This document shows positions 45,725-54,022 of a stretch of 64,000 nt of DNA, one piece after another. Position numbers and translations under genes: made by a program. Position 1 is the first letter of the stretch, and each line of letters begins with the position of its first letter. Source of the stretch: a virus; the IMG/VR virus record IMGVR_UViG_3300031759_000004, positions 62,001 through 126,000 of that record; one strand, 5' to 3'. The notes below the pieces were generated by a model. That model did no database searches, was not told where the DNA came from, and worked only from the letters and a program-made list of their open reading frames with translations.

Positions 45725-47040
45725 TCTGTTGCCCCTGTTTGTGCGTCCGCCACGGCGAGCAGCGTTGTGGCGGACGTTGTGTTTCCAGACCCCTTGGTCA
45801 AGGCCGAGCTTTGCAGCGAGATGATGTTGGGCGTCACGCCCGGGGCGTTGTTTTGCGACACCAGCTGGTCCTGGCTGTTCTGCGTGGCCAGCCCGGTTTG
45901 CTTCAATTCCGTCTCACCCCGGTTCAGCGTATACACGGAAGTCACCAGCGACTTTTTAACCGTGTGGGCGGCGCTGGTCACGTAATAGTAGCCGGAATAC
46001 TCGCTGGTGCGGTTGCCCTCCTGGGTCACCGCCAGGCCCAGCAGGTCGCCGTGCCGGATGTTGATCGTCTTTTGCAGGACCATCACGGAACGGAAAGTTT
46101 GCAGCCGGGCGTGCTGGTACCGGAACTGGGCCAGGGCGTTCAGCTCCGACACCGGGTTCTGCCCCAGATGGTACGCCTGGTTGCGCTGGCCGTTGTCTAC
46201 ATTGTCGAACTGGTAAATGCTGTGGGCCAGCTTGACGGCCTTGGCCGGGTCGGACAGGAACTCCTTGGAGTCGCCGGTGTAGGGGTCGGCGGCCACCACC
46301 CGCGCCCCGGCGATGCCCGCGTCCCAGAGGGCGCTGTCCTCGCTGTAATCGTTAGCTTCCAGGCTGGAGCCGTAGGAGCCGTAAAAATCCATCTTCTTCA
46401 CGGACGCCTGGTAGTCCGGCGTGTGGAAATGGAGGACGTTGTCCAGGATGAAGCAGAAGTAGCCGCCACGTCCCTGCTGGTTGATCGCTCGGGGCAGCAG
46501 CCGCTTCAGCAGGAAGGTGGTGTCGTCGGTGAAAGCCTGCATCAGCAAGTATTTTCCGTCGGTCGGTTCCACCACGGCTTTCAGGCCGTTGGCCTGGGCG
46601 ATGGCGCTGACCATGTCGCTGATCAGGCCCTTGCGCGACAGCACGCGCTGGGTCCGGCGGATGCGCACCAGGCTGTTGCTGCTGTGGACCACCAGGAGGT
46701 GGCCTGCGGTGTCGCCAATGCCCTGAAACTTGGCATAGTGGCGGGTGACGATGTGCTGCTGCCAGGGCAGCCAGTACATGCCGGTGGCCGGGCCGAAGCC
46801 GAGGCGGAACATGAGCAGCGGGTTGCCGTTGCTCATGGCGTTCTGGAGCATGGTCAGGTAGGCGACGTTGTTGCTCTGAAACACGTGGATGCAGCTGCCG
46901 TCGCCGAAGACGTCATCGCGCAGGTTGGCTTCGACCAGGGACACCTGCTCCGGGTCAAAGGTCTGGAACTGTTGCTGGGGCAGCGCCATCTGGTACTGGA
47001 CCTGGGCGAAGCCTTCACCGGGTTGGAGGGGCGCGGCCAT
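45721..47040 (-). CDS. Baseplate hub-type protein
   Basis: This encodes 439 residues from ATG 47040. It is mixed alpha/beta with features of myophage hub proteins (T4 gp27 / P2 gpD class): a beta-rich N-terminus, a helical middle with L-I-S-D-M-V-S-A-I-A-Q-A-N-G, a strand I-N-I-R-H-G-D-L-L-G-L-A-V near residue 345, and a disordered Ser/Thr-rich C-terminus. The gp5-like protein at 56976 would be its partner. Assignment rests on shape and tail context, not alignment. Confidence 0.6.
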   Translation of the reverse strand: MAAPLQPGEGFAQVQYQMALPQQQFQTFDPEQVSLVEANLRDDVFGDGSCIHVFQSNNVAYLTMLQNAMSNGNPLLMFRLGFGPATGMYWLPWQQHIVTRHYAKFQGIGDTAGHLLVVHSSNSLVRIRRTQRVLSRKGLISDMVSAIAQANGLKAVVEPTDGKYLLMQAFTDDTTFLLKRLLPRAINQQGRGGYFCFILDNVLHFHTPDYQASVKKMDFYGSYGSSLEANDYSEDSALWDAGIAGARVVAADPYTGDSKEFLSDPAKAVKLAHSIYQFDNVDNGQRNQAYHLGQNPVSELNALAQFRYQHARLQTFRSVMVLQKTINIRHGDLLGLAVTQEGNRTSEYSGYYYVTSAAHTVKKSLVTSVYTLNRGETELKQTGLATQNSQDQLVSQNNAPGVTPNIISLQSSALTKGSGNTTSATTLLAVADAQTGATD

Positions 47041-47046
47041 ACGGGT

Positions 47047-47364
47047 TTAGATTTCGTCTACAGTGAATTGGTTGGCTTCCAGGTATCCGATCAGGCGCGG
47101 GCTGAGGACCAGGTCCAGCACGTGGATACTGGCGTTCTTCGGGTGGTTCAAGGCTTCGGCCAGCCGCTCGACGGTGTCCTCGTTGGCCAGGATCAGGGCG
47201 CACTCCTCGGAGTTAAGCTGAATCGCCTCGGTTTCATCAGACTCCTCGATGCCGTCCAGGTAGATGTTGGCCATCGTCACCGGGCTGACGTGCGGGTTGC
47301 GCCGGATCGTGCCGTCGTCGCGGAGTTCTTGGAGCAGATCGTCCAGTGCCGTTGGTTTCTTCAT
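47047..47364 (-). CDS. Small hypothetical protein
   Basis: This encodes 105 residues from ATG 47364. It is acidic and helical with no cysteine or membrane segment. It lies 6 nt upstream of the hub-type gene on the same strand, so the two are likely cotranscribed. It could be a small chaperone or baseplate component. It is not recognised further. Confidence 0.65.
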   Translation of the reverse strand: MKKPTALDDLLQELRDDGTIRRNPHVSPVTMANIYLDGIEESDETEAIQLNSEECALILANEDTVERLAEALNHPKNASIHVLDLVLSPRLIGYLEANQFTVDEI

Positions 47365-47405
47365 GTTCTAGTGATAGGTACGTCGCAAGAACGGAAAACC
47401 CGGGC

Positions 47406-47413
47406 GTATTTAG
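47406..47413 (+). promoter_or_regulatory. GTATTTAG start-proximal motif
   Basis: GTATTTAG begins 14 nt before ATG 47420. Confidence 0.5.
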
Positions 47414-47419
47414 CTCATA

Positions 47420-47974
47420 ATGAAATACACGGAGCGAAAAGAGTGGCTCTACGATGGCGAGATTTTCAGGCTCAGGCCGGACGTCACCACGGCGCTGAAA
47501 ATCCACGCGGAGTACATCGCCAAGCACGCGCCCATCCCCGGGCCGCTGTTCCTGGAAGTGGATCGCCGGTCGACCAAGTATGACGACCTGTGGCACATGC
47601 CGCTGGACGAGCGCACCGTGTTCTCCCGGGAGCTGAAGGTGCCTGCGCTGGTGACCAAGGAGCGCCCCGACTGGCGGCTCACCAAGGTGGGCCTGACGCC
47701 CATGCAGAAGCACAAAATCTGGCTGGCCAATCTGCACCTACAGGAGTTTGACTGGTTTCCGGCCCAGGGCGACATGATGTTTTTCGACGGCTACCGGCAC
47801 ATGATCCAGAAGGTGGTACTGGAGCCGCAGGCATTCTGGCAGCAGACCAACGTCTGGCTGGGCCTGATCTGCGAAACGGTCATCCCGGCGGAAGGCGATG
47901 CCAAGCCGCTGCTCGATCCCTCGGTGCCCGTGCCACAGGAACGTATACAAACGAGGCCGCTGCCGGAACTATGA
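47420..47974 (+). CDS. Virion structural protein (neck/tail-completion-like)
   Basis: This encodes 184 residues from ATG 47420. The segment W-F-P-A-Q-G-D-M-M-F-F-D-G-Y-R-H-M-I followed by K-V-V-L-E-P and W-Q-Q-T-N-V-W-L-G-L is a beta-barrel pattern I associate with uncharacterised neck or tail-completion proteins of large myophages. There is no catalytic motif. It overlaps the next gene by 4 nt and starts the run 47420-48585. The precise role is uncertain. Confidence 0.7.
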   Translation: MKYTERKEWLYDGEIFRLRPDVTTALKIHAEYIAKHAPIPGPLFLEVDRRSTKYDDLWHMPLDERTVFSRELKVPALVTKERPDWRLTKVGLTPMQKHKIWLANLHLQEFDWFPAQGDMMFFDGYRHMIQKVVLEPQAFWQQTNVWLGLICETVIPAEGDAKPLLDPSVPVPQERIQTRPLPEL

Positions 47975-48324
47975 GCATCGGCAGCCTCATGGAACAGGCG
48001 CTCCAGCAGCACATGGCCGAGCGCACGCGGGACCCGGAAATCCGGCAGCGCATCGTGCTGGCCGTGATGACCGCGTTTGCCGGACTGCGCAAAAAGCCGG
48101 TGCCTGACCTGGCGCTGCGCGTCCAGAAGATGCAGGAACAGGTGCAACGCCTGGCGGAGGAGGTATCCGTCGAGTTTCAGCACGGGAACCTCGTAGTTAA
48201 GCCAGCAGGTTCCGCTGAGTCGCTGATCCGCCAGTTTCGACTTGGGTCGGACTGGTTTGACCCGGAGCCTGACATTGACCATATAATCGTGGCCGCCGCG
48301 CTGGCAGGCCCAAAGCGTAGTTAA
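47971..48324 (+). CDS. Hypothetical helical protein
   Basis: This encodes 117 residues from ATG 47971, overlapping the previous stop. Two helices with coiled-coil character (L-R-V-Q-K-M-Q-E-Q-V-Q-R-L-A-E-E) make up residues 1-75, followed by an aromatic/acidic segment. It contains a chance in-frame GTAGTTAA at 48193. The last codons form the upstream part of the motif for the next gene. Function is unknown. Confidence 0.65.
   Translation: MSIGSLMEQALQQHMAERTRDPEIRQRIVLAVMTAFAGLRKKPVPDLALRVQKMQEQVQRLAEEVSVEFQHGNLVVKPAGSAESLIRQFRLGSDWFDPEPDIDHIIVAAALAGPKRS
48317..48324 (+). promoter_or_regulatory. GTAGTTAA start-proximal motif
   Basis: GTAGTTAA begins 11 nt before ATG 48328, and its TAA is the stop of the preceding gene. 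Confidence 0.55.
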
Positions 48325-48327
48325 AGT

Positions 48328-48585
48328 ATGAACATCAAAAACGTAATCACCGAGGCTGTGAGTAGCGGCAGCCGGAACTATGTCCAGGAAGCCGTAAACC
48401 AACTCCTGGGCGAGGACGTGAAGTCTGGCCAGACCGTCGCGGTCGTGGACGATCCGATCTCAGGCATGACCGGCCTGAAGGGCAAGGTCCGCAAGATTTC
48501 TGACTCGAACCCGGGCTTTGCCGAGATTGAGTCGGAGAACGGGACGATCTACAACATGCAGACGTCCCTGTTGGTCCCCATCTGA
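48328..48585 (+). CDS. Small SH3/KOW-like protein with targeting-like peptide
   Basis: This encodes 85 residues from ATG 48328. The N-terminus has two candidate (L/I)-x-E sites: I-T-E at 7-9 (T4 internal proteins start M-K-T-Y-Q-E-F-I-T-E) and L-G-E near 27-29. Residues 32-85 look like a KOW/SH3 barrel: G-Q-T-V-A-V, G-L-K-G-K-V-R-K-I, then E-I-E and S-L-L-V-P-I. It may be a small internal head protein that binds nucleic acid. Two perfect hairpins follow. Confidence 0.7.
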   Translation: MNIKNVITEAVSSGSRNYVQEAVNQLLGEDVKSGQTVAVVDDPISGMTGLKGKVRKISDSNPGFAEIESENGTIYNMQTSLLVPI

Positions 48586-48602
48586 TCTAGTTCTAGTGAA
48601 CT

Positions 48603-48670
48603 CTGCCGCGCTGTTCGCGGCAGTGCCCCTGGCGGGGGTCGCTGTTGCATTGTGCAGCGACCCCCGTTTT
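48603..48670 (+). terminator. Double hairpin terminator
   Basis: An 8-bp stem (48603-48610 with 48616-48623) is followed by an 11-bp stem (48634-48644 with 48655-48665) and GTTTTG. Both stems are perfect. This ends the 47420-48585 unit. Confidence 0.88.
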
Positions 48671-48678
48671 GTATTTAG
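48671..48678 (+). promoter_or_regulatory. GTATTTAG start-proximal motif
   Basis: GTATTTAG begins 11 nt before GTG 48682, directly after a terminator. No other promoter space is left, so this copy is strong support for promoter activity. Confidence 0.6.
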
Positions 48679-48681
48679 GGC

Positions 48682-49695
48682 GTGAGCAATGTGCTAGATT
48701 TTGATTCCGGCGCGCTGGCCAGCACCGGCATGCGCTACCACGAGCTGGCGCTGCAAGCGTGGCTCAACCGGATTTTGACGCTGCGCTGGGGTGTGCCCAT
48801 GCCGGTGGTCATGTCCAGCCCCATGGACGCCTTCTCGGAGTTCACCCGGTTGTGGGCCATGGACAAGAATCCGTACAAGTACCTGCTGGATGCCAAGGAC
48901 GAAAACGGCAATCCCCTGTACCAGCCGTATCCCGCGCCCATCCGATACCCGGTGATCTCGGTCTTCCGCAAAAATTACAAGCTGCGCCAGAGCCACAATT
49001 TTTCCATCCACAACATGCGGCACATCGCCTGGCCGACCGTCTCGGATGACACGGTTCCGGTGCCGGGCAAGCCGCAGCAGGGCACCGGCCTGACCCGGGG
49101 CGATCTGGGCAATGTCATTGTGGCCCGGTACCCCATGGCCCTGGACTACCGGTTCCAGATTGACTTTTTCTGCAACCGGCCCGACACCCAGTCGTTTTTC
49201 CTGAACCAGCTGTTTCGGGAATTCTGGCGGACCGGCGGCACGCAGTTGCAGACCTGGACAATGGTCGCCTACCCGCTCATCGGCCCCAAGCTGGTGCGCG
49301 TCTACATTGACGGGGACGTGGAGAACATGACGCCCGAGACGCCCGAGGAGGGAAAAAACGTGGAGTTCCGCGTCAGCTTGACGGTGGTCATGGAGGGCTA
49401 CGAAGTGGACCTGCGCTACAAGGTGCATCCCACGCTCTGGAGCCTGGTCTTCAACAGCGGGGCCGCCGTGCCCGCGACCGTGGTCCAGGCGTTCACGCTC
49501 ACGTCCGACATGGATTTCGTTACGCCCGTGGATTTGCGCGGCGACTGCGACACCAACCCGACCGTGGCTTACCGGGCGGCCACCTCGGACATGCCGCCCT
49601 GCGGAACGTACCAGCCGGACACGAACAACACGCTGCCGACGGCCAGCCCGGCCCCGGCGATCATACCTGGTGAAAGCCAGGAGGTGTTTGATTAA
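48682..49695 (+). CDS. Virion structural protein (tail-sheath-adjacent)
   Basis: This encodes 337 residues from GTG 48682. The middle has a beta-sandwich pattern (Y-P-M-A-L-D-Y-R-F-Q-I-D-F-F, L-V-R-V-Y-I-D-G-D-V-E-N-M) of a type found in tail-terminator or neck proteins of large myophages. The C-terminal 60 residues are disordered. It is the first gene after the double terminator and is followed by the sheath gene, where neck or tail-completion genes often lie. Role is inferred. Confidence 0.7.
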   Translation: MSNVLDFDSGALASTGMRYHELALQAWLNRILTLRWGVPMPVVMSSPMDAFSEFTRLWAMDKNPYKYLLDAKDENGNPLYQPYPAPIRYPVISVFRKNYKLRQSHNFSIHNMRHIAWPTVSDDTVPVPGKPQQGTGLTRGDLGNVIVARYPMALDYRFQIDFFCNRPDTQSFFLNQLFREFWRTGGTQLQTWTMVAYPLIGPKLVRVYIDGDVENMTPETPEEGKNVEFRVSLTVVMEGYEVDLRYKVHPTLWSLVFNSGAAVPATVVQAFTLTSDMDFVTPVDLRGDCDTNPTVAYRAATSDMPPCGTYQPDTNNTLPTASPAPAIIPGESQEVFD

Positions 49696-49741
49696 ACTAG
49701 GCGTCTACAGCTGACGGACAACGGCAGACGGGCGGCAATCG

Positions 49742-49749
49742 GTAGTTAA
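49742..49749 (+). promoter_or_regulatory. GTAGTTAA start-proximal motif
   Basis: GTAGTTAA begins 12 nt before the 20-codon frame at 49754. Confidence 0.5.
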
Positions 49750-49753
49750 GGCA

Positions 49754-49813
49754 ATGAACAACGGAACAGCCAAAGAAACCCAGGGAGGTGCCCAGAGGCA
49801 CCCCCGTAGTTAA
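49754..49813 (+). CDS. Possible 19-residue micro-ORF upstream of the sheath gene
   Basis: ATG 49754 opens a 20-codon frame (19 residues, basic and polar) ending at TAA 49811-49813, which is part of the next GTAGTTAA. A 6-bp GGTGCC/GGCACC hairpin lies inside it. It could be a leader peptide tuning sheath expression, or an accident between two motif copies. Confidence 0.3.
   Translation: MNNGTAKETQGGAQRHPRS
49806..49813 (+). promoter_or_regulatory. GTAGTTAA start-proximal motif
   Basis: GTAGTTAA begins 22 nt before ATG 49828 of the tail sheath gene. It is the second copy within 64 nt. Confidence 0.5.
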
Positions 49814-49827
49814 GACAGCGAAAGCTT

Positions 49828-52122
49828 ATGACGACACCGTCTTTTACACCAAAAACCTTTCCCGGGGTTTACACGCAGATTGTTGACAAGTCCTTTTTTA
49901 CGCCGACGAGCAGCCGGTTCAAACCGGGGTTCATCGGAGTGGCCACCAAGGGACCGTTCAACACGCCCGTTCAGATTCAGTCGCTGAATGACTTCGTGGC
50001 AAATTTCGGCAACCCGATTCCGACCGTTGAAACGCCGGACCCGGACACGGGCCTAATCGGGCCGTCCGACGGGACGGGCTATTTCATGGCCGATGCCGTG
50101 GACGCGTGTTCGGACTACACCAACCAGATGACGGTGATCCGCATCGGCAAGACCTTCACCGAACTGCCCGCCGCCGACGGCGTGGGCACGGTCAACAACC
50201 TGGTGCTCAACTGCCCGGACAGCTACGCGGCGGTGAACGACATTCTTAACGCTTCAACCACATCCGCCCTGTACATCAGCGTCACGGAACCTGGAAAGAA
50301 GTCCACGGTCAACGCCGTGGTGACCAGCGCCTCCAACGGCACCCTTTCCATCCTATCGGGCCTGCCGTTGCAGGACAGTTATGATGCGGGTCAGATTTCC
50401 TACAGCGTGAACAACCCCGCCGCGTTCACGGCGGAAAGCGTCGTGTCCTGCTACACCTACGGCAGCGGAACCAACACGGCGGATCACGCGCTTTCGCTGG
50501 GCACCATTTCCAACGCGGTCAAGAACACGTTTCAGTTCACGGTTTCCTCAAACATCACCAGCGTCACGCCGGGCATGGTCCTCAAAATCCAGCAGAGCAG
50601 CCCGCAACGCGTTCCCACCCTGGAAGTGCGTGTGGCCAGCCGCCTGGTCAATCCGGATGGCAGCGGCACGGTCTTCCTGGAAACAGCCAGCATTCAGCAG
50701 ATCGGTTACCAGGCGCTGCCTTTGCAGGACAACTATTCGGCAGGCGCGCAGGTGTTTGCCGCCACCGGGTCCCAGCCGTTCATGTGGCTGTCCGCTGCCA
50801 GTCCCGGCAGCTGGGCCAACGGCACCAATTCGGCGACCGGCCTGTACGTCAAAGTCCGGCCCGGGTCCGGCCCGGGCACCAAGAAGCTGGAAGTTTACTG
50901 GAACTCGGCCCTGGAAGAGACGCACGACAACATCACCAACATTCCGGGCGACGCCAATTACTGGGATGTTCGGCTGGCACAAGGCATCAGCAAATACGTC
51001 TACGTCAGCAACATCATCGGCAGCAACAATTACGGCTGGACGCCCGCCAACACGGTGGCTCCGTGGGATGCTCGTTTTTACACCAGCACGCCCACGGTCG
51101 GCTTGCCGGTTCCGATGCCCGCCGGTGCCATTAACGCAGGCACCCTGGTCATCAACGGTGTCGTCACCGCCAAGGGCGGTCAGTTTGTCAACGGAGCCGA
51201 CGGCGAAACTTTGGACCCGGTGGCAGACTCTGCGGTCTGGACCGGCACCCTGGACCCGGTGACGGACAAATACTCCGGCATCCGGGCTTTCGAGAACAAG
51301 CGCAAGGTGGACGTCAACGTCATCATCCTGCCGATGGACAATGTCTCGCTGGCGATCTTGAGCCAGCTGGCCAGCACGTGCTTTGCGATCAACGCCATCG
51401 CCGTCACGGACGTGCCCTCCCGGCTTAACGCCCGGCAGGCCATCGACTGGCACAACGGCCAGGGCCAGAACAACCAAACGGGCAAGCTGGACAGCCACAA
51501 CGTGGCCGTGTTCTGGAACTGGGGTCAGCGCACCAACAGCTTTGGCGTCACCCAGCTCGTGCCGCCGTCGGTGTTCTGGGCGCGCGCCGCTGGTTTCACC
51601 TTCAACAGCTTTGCACCCTGGTACGCCATCGCGGGCGAGACCCGGGGCTACCTGCCGGACTGTGAAGCTGTGCAGTTCGACGACGTGTCGGAGGACACGC
51701 TTCAGGCCATGTACGGCAACGGCAACAGCGTCAATCCGATCCTCAACATGCAGGGGAACTTTTTCCTGTACGGCGAGCGCACGATGCAGCGGCTGGAAAG
51801 CAAGCTGACGGCCATCCACTCGGTCATCTGTGTGAACTGGACCGTCAACGGCCTGGCGCAGGTGTTCCGCCGGTTTGTCTTCGATCCGAACGACGCCGAG
51901 CTGCTCACCAACATGGACCTGGCGGGTAACGAGTTCCTGGCGCGGATCAAGAACGACCGGGGCCTGGAAGATTACAACCTGTCCATCACGGCGTCCGCCG
52001 ACGACCGGAACAACCGGCAGGTGATCTGCAACCTGGCGCTCATTCCCGCCGACGTGGCGGAGAAAATCTACATCAACGCCACGGTCTACGAGAGCGGGGC
52101 GGTGATCAACAGCATTTCTTAA
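49828..52122 (+). CDS. 18: Tail sheath protein (T4 gp18-like)
   Basis: This encodes 764 residues from ATG 49828. It opens with the sheath signature P-G-V-Y-T-Q-I-V-D-K and G-F-I-G-V-A-T-K-G-P, followed by variable beta domains with Gly/Asn/Thr. The C-terminal conserved domain has G-E-R-T-M-Q-R, then R-I-K-N-D-R-G-L-E-D-Y-N and a final I-Y-I-N-A-T-V-Y-E-S. T4 gp18 is 659 residues, so this is somewhat long, with additions in the exposed middle. It forms the contractile outer tail, and the tube gene follows 6 nt later. Confidence 0.95.
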   Translation: MTTPSFTPKTFPGVYTQIVDKSFFTPTSSRFKPGFIGVATKGPFNTPVQIQSLNDFVANFGNPIPTVETPDPDTGLIGPSDGTGYFMADAVDACSDYTNQMTVIRIGKTFTELPAADGVGTVNNLVLNCPDSYAAVNDILNASTTSALYISVTEPGKKSTVNAVVTSASNGTLSILSGLPLQDSYDAGQISYSVNNPAAFTAESVVSCYTYGSGTNTADHALSLGTISNAVKNTFQFTVSSNITSVTPGMVLKIQQSSPQRVPTLEVRVASRLVNPDGSGTVFLETASIQQIGYQALPLQDNYSAGAQVFAATGSQPFMWLSAASPGSWANGTNSATGLYVKVRPGSGPGTKKLEVYWNSALEETHDNITNIPGDANYWDVRLAQGISKYVYVSNIIGSNNYGWTPANTVAPWDARFYTSTPTVGLPVPMPAGAINAGTLVINGVVTAKGGQFVNGADGETLDPVADSAVWTGTLDPVTDKYSGIRAFENKRKVDVNVIILPMDNVSLAILSQLASTCFAINAIAVTDVPSRLNARQAIDWHNGQGQNNQTGKLDSHNVAVFWNWGQRTNSFGVTQLVPPSVFWARAAGFTFNSFAPWYAIAGETRGYLPDCEAVQFDDVSEDTLQAMYGNGNSVNPILNMQGNFFLYGERTMQRLESKLTAIHSVICVNWTVNGLAQVFRRFVFDPNDAELLTNMDLAGNEFLARIKNDRGLEDYNLSITASADDRNNRQVICNLALIPADVAEKIYINATVYESGAVINSIS

Positions 52123-52128
52123 TCGACT

Positions 52129-52749
52129 ATGAAAATTGGATTCAACAACACCTTTGGCGCGCAGACCAGCGCGACCAGCTTGGACTTGCAGCGCTCCGAT
52201 CTGTGGAAGGTAAACATCAGCCTTCCCCAGGTGCTGGGTTACCAGTGGGTGGATGACGTTCAATTCCTGCTGGAGAAGTTTCCGTTCCCGAACCGGGAGC
52301 GTGAGATGATCGAAGTGAAATACATGCAGCAGACCAACCTGCTGATCGGCAAGGACACGCCGACGCCTGCCATCGAAATTCCGGTGCGCTACGCCTTCTC
52401 CACCCGGGCGGCGGAAGCCCTGGAAAAGTGGTTCTGGCTGAGTTCCAATCCGCGCACCGGCGGGGTCGGCCTGACCTCCCAGGTGAAGGCCATGGGTCGC
52501 ATGACTTGGTACACGCCCAACATGCAGAACATGGTCAACGACATCAACAACCAGGCCCAGCCGGGGGCGTCCACCATGGACCCGGGCTTGACCTACGTTC
52601 TGGAAGGCTGCCAGCCCAAGGGCCTGAAGTTCAGCGACGGCGACATGACCGCCAGCGGCTTCGTGAACATGATGTTTTCCCTCCAGATTGACCGGTACTA
52701 TCCGGTGGACGTCAACAGCATGGTGACGACGCCGGTGCTCGCCACGTAA
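52129..52749 (+). CDS. 19: Tail tube protein (T4 gp19-like)
   Basis: This encodes 206 residues from ATG 52129, 6 nt after the sheath gene. L-D-L-Q-R-S-D-L-W-K-V-N-I near 19-31 and the C-terminal L-E-G-C-Q-P-K-G-L-K plus L-Q-I-D-R-Y-Y-P are typical of myophage tubes. T4 gp19 is 163 residues. The protein at 57973 shares the Q-R-S-D-L-x-x-V pattern and is probably a baseplate tube paralog. The stop overlaps the next ATG (TAATG). Confidence 0.92.
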   Translation: MKIGFNNTFGAQTSATSLDLQRSDLWKVNISLPQVLGYQWVDDVQFLLEKFPFPNREREMIEVKYMQQTNLLIGKDTPTPAIEIPVRYAFSTRAAEALEKWFWLSSNPRTGGVGLTSQVKAMGRMTWYTPNMQNMVNDINNQAQPGASTMDPGLTYVLEGCQPKGLKFSDGDMTASGFVNMMFSLQIDRYYPVDVNSMVTTPVLAT

Positions 52750-53144
52750 TGTACGACCGCTACAAAGAAGCCATCTTGCGGGTCTGTACTCCGGTTGAGC
52801 GTCCACTGCTCGAAGTGGCCCCTCTGCCGGAGTTTGACTTGGGGACCGCCCACGTCTGCCCGAGCTGTGGCCAGCTGAACGCCTTGGTGTCCGAGTCCGA
52901 GGCGGGTGAGCAAGCGTCGTGTCCGGACTGCCAGGCGATCTTTACGCCCAAGCTGGAGTCCCTGGCCCGTCAGGTGATCCGCAAGCTGTCCGAGCGCCGG
53001 GCCAGCCGCCTGCGTGAGATTAAACGGTACGAGGCCCTGTCCCCGACGCCGCCCAAAGGGGTGGACCCGGACGATTACGCCGCTTTCCGGCTGGCTGTGG
53101 ATACCGCAGGCGTGGCTGAGCCGGAAGAGGATTTGCCGCTATGA
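52749..53144 (+). CDS. Zinc-ribbon protein in tail operon
   Basis: This encodes 131 residues from ATG 52749. Two pairs, C-P-S-C near 37-40 and C-P-D-C near 58-61, make a four-cysteine zinc ribbon, followed by a basic helix and an acidic end. T4 has small baseplate assembly factors (gp26, gp51, gp28), and the gp26-like gene at 56190 is also zinc-binding. An assembly or chaperone role is plausible but not shown. Both ends overlap neighbours. Confidence 0.72.
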   Translation: MYDRYKEAILRVCTPVERPLLEVAPLPEFDLGTAHVCPSCGQLNALVSESEAGEQASCPDCQAIFTPKLESLARQVIRKLSERRASRLREIKRYEALSPTPPKGVDPDDYAAFRLAVDTAGVAEPEEDLPL

Positions 53145-53686
53145 TGTTACCGCGTCCAGTTGGGTTTGTGTCCATCTCCAAGATAACCTTGGCGGACGGC
53201 CAGGAGCTGTCCACGCAGCAGGCCGTCGACTACGGCTGGATCAAGGCACCCGCCGGGCGGCAGCCCGCTGGCTGGGGCCTGGAGCGCCACGAGGTGCCTG
53301 TGGGCAAGAATCTATTCCTCGACCAAGGCCGCCAGGCCATGGCTTTTGCTTTCGGGGGCCGCAGCCCGACGGTCAACTACGCCATCAGTTTGTTTGCCAT
53401 CGGCACCGGCACGACGGCGGCCCAGGTGACGGACGTGGCGCTGGCCGCGCCCATCCTGTTCCCCAGCTCGCTGTACCACAAGGCCGTGGACTCGATTGAC
53501 TACATGTCGCCTTTCGTGGTGCGCGTAGCTTTCACCATCGGCACCACCGAGGCCAACGGCACGCTGATTAGCGAGATGGGCTTGCTGACGGGCGGCCAGG
53601 CGCTGGTGACCCGCAAGGTCCGCGCCACCAGCATCAACAAGACTTCAGATTACGCGCCCACGCTGACCTGGAGAATTCGATTTTAG
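53141..53686 (+). CDS. Virion structural protein, tail-associated
   Basis: This encodes 181 residues from ATG 53141 (or 53144). It is beta-rich, with F-G-G-R-S-P-T-V-N-Y, F-V-V-R-V-A-F-T-I-G, E-M-G-L-L-T-G and V-T-R-K-V-R near its end (S-D-Y-A-P-T-L-T-W-R-I-R-F). I recognise this as a conserved structural protein of large phages, probably of the baseplate or tail fibre. It lies in the sheath-tube operon. Confidence 0.75.
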   Translation: MMLPRPVGFVSISKITLADGQELSTQQAVDYGWIKAPAGRQPAGWGLERHEVPVGKNLFLDQGRQAMAFAFGGRSPTVNYAISLFAIGTGTTAAQVTDVALAAPILFPSSLYHKAVDSIDYMSPFVVRVAFTIGTTEANGTLISEMGLLTGGQALVTRKVRATSINKTSDYAPTLTWRIRF

Positions 53687-53688
53687 CT

Positions 53689-54015
53689 ATGAACAAACTT
53701 ATCCAGAAAATTATCGGCGAGGCCGACATCGAGGCCACCACGCAACACAGCGCAGTACCCGGAGAACTGGATGGCGCTATGACCCAAATTCGTGAGCGCT
53801 TTGTTGAGGAACGAGTTCATGGCTTCAAGGACCCGACAACAGGCCAAGCTGTTGGTCCCGTGAGCCGTGAACAGGCGGAAGCGGCCTGGCAACGCATTGA
53901 GCCTCAGCTCAGGCGGTTATTTAGGCAGGCGGAACCCGGCAGTGAAACGAGCCGGATGTTGGGCTTGCACCAGAGCCGGGACGTGTACAACTACCGGAAT
54001 CCCAACGCACAGTAG
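53689..54015 (+). CDS. Small protein with capsid-targeting-like peptide
   Basis: This encodes 108 residues from ATG 53689, 2 nt after the preceding gene. Residues 1-11 (M-N-K-L-I-Q-K-I-I-G-E) are nearly the same as the starts of the head-cluster proteins at 21693, 21905 and 22916, although the gene lies among tail genes. The rest is helical and polar. If the peptide is cut after Glu11, the mature product would be 97 residues. A head-internal protein is inferred. Confidence 0.72.
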   Translation: MNKLIQKIIGEADIEATTQHSAVPGELDGAMTQIRERFVEERVHGFKDPTTGQAVGPVSREQAEAAWQRIEPQLRRLFRQAEPGSETSRMLGLHQSRDVYNYRNPNAQ

Positions 54016-54019
54016 TTAG
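54012..54019 (+). promoter_or_regulatory. GTAGTTAG start-proximal motif
   Basis: GTAGTTAG begins 11 nt before ATG 54023, with its TAG as the preceding stop. Confidence 0.55.
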
Positions 54020-54022
54020 CGT

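Noticed and set aside
45688-47583. A 631-codon plus-strand frame opposite the hub-type gene
   Set aside because: Shadow composition (Gly/His/Val/Arg-rich) and conflict with two well-formed minus-strand genes.
48193-48200. GTAGTTAA inside the gene at 47971
   Set aside because: It is in frame as Val-Val-Lys in the middle of a continuous protein and no start codon follows at the usual distance.
48597-48684. A 29-codon hydrophobic frame (GTG 48597) resembling a signal peptide
   Set aside because: It spans two perfect terminator hairpins and its pattern follows from their GC-rich stems; no independent support.
50548-52806. A 752-codon frame antisense to the tail sheath and tube genes
   Set aside because: Same high-GC shadow effect; the sense frames are clear sheath and tube genes.
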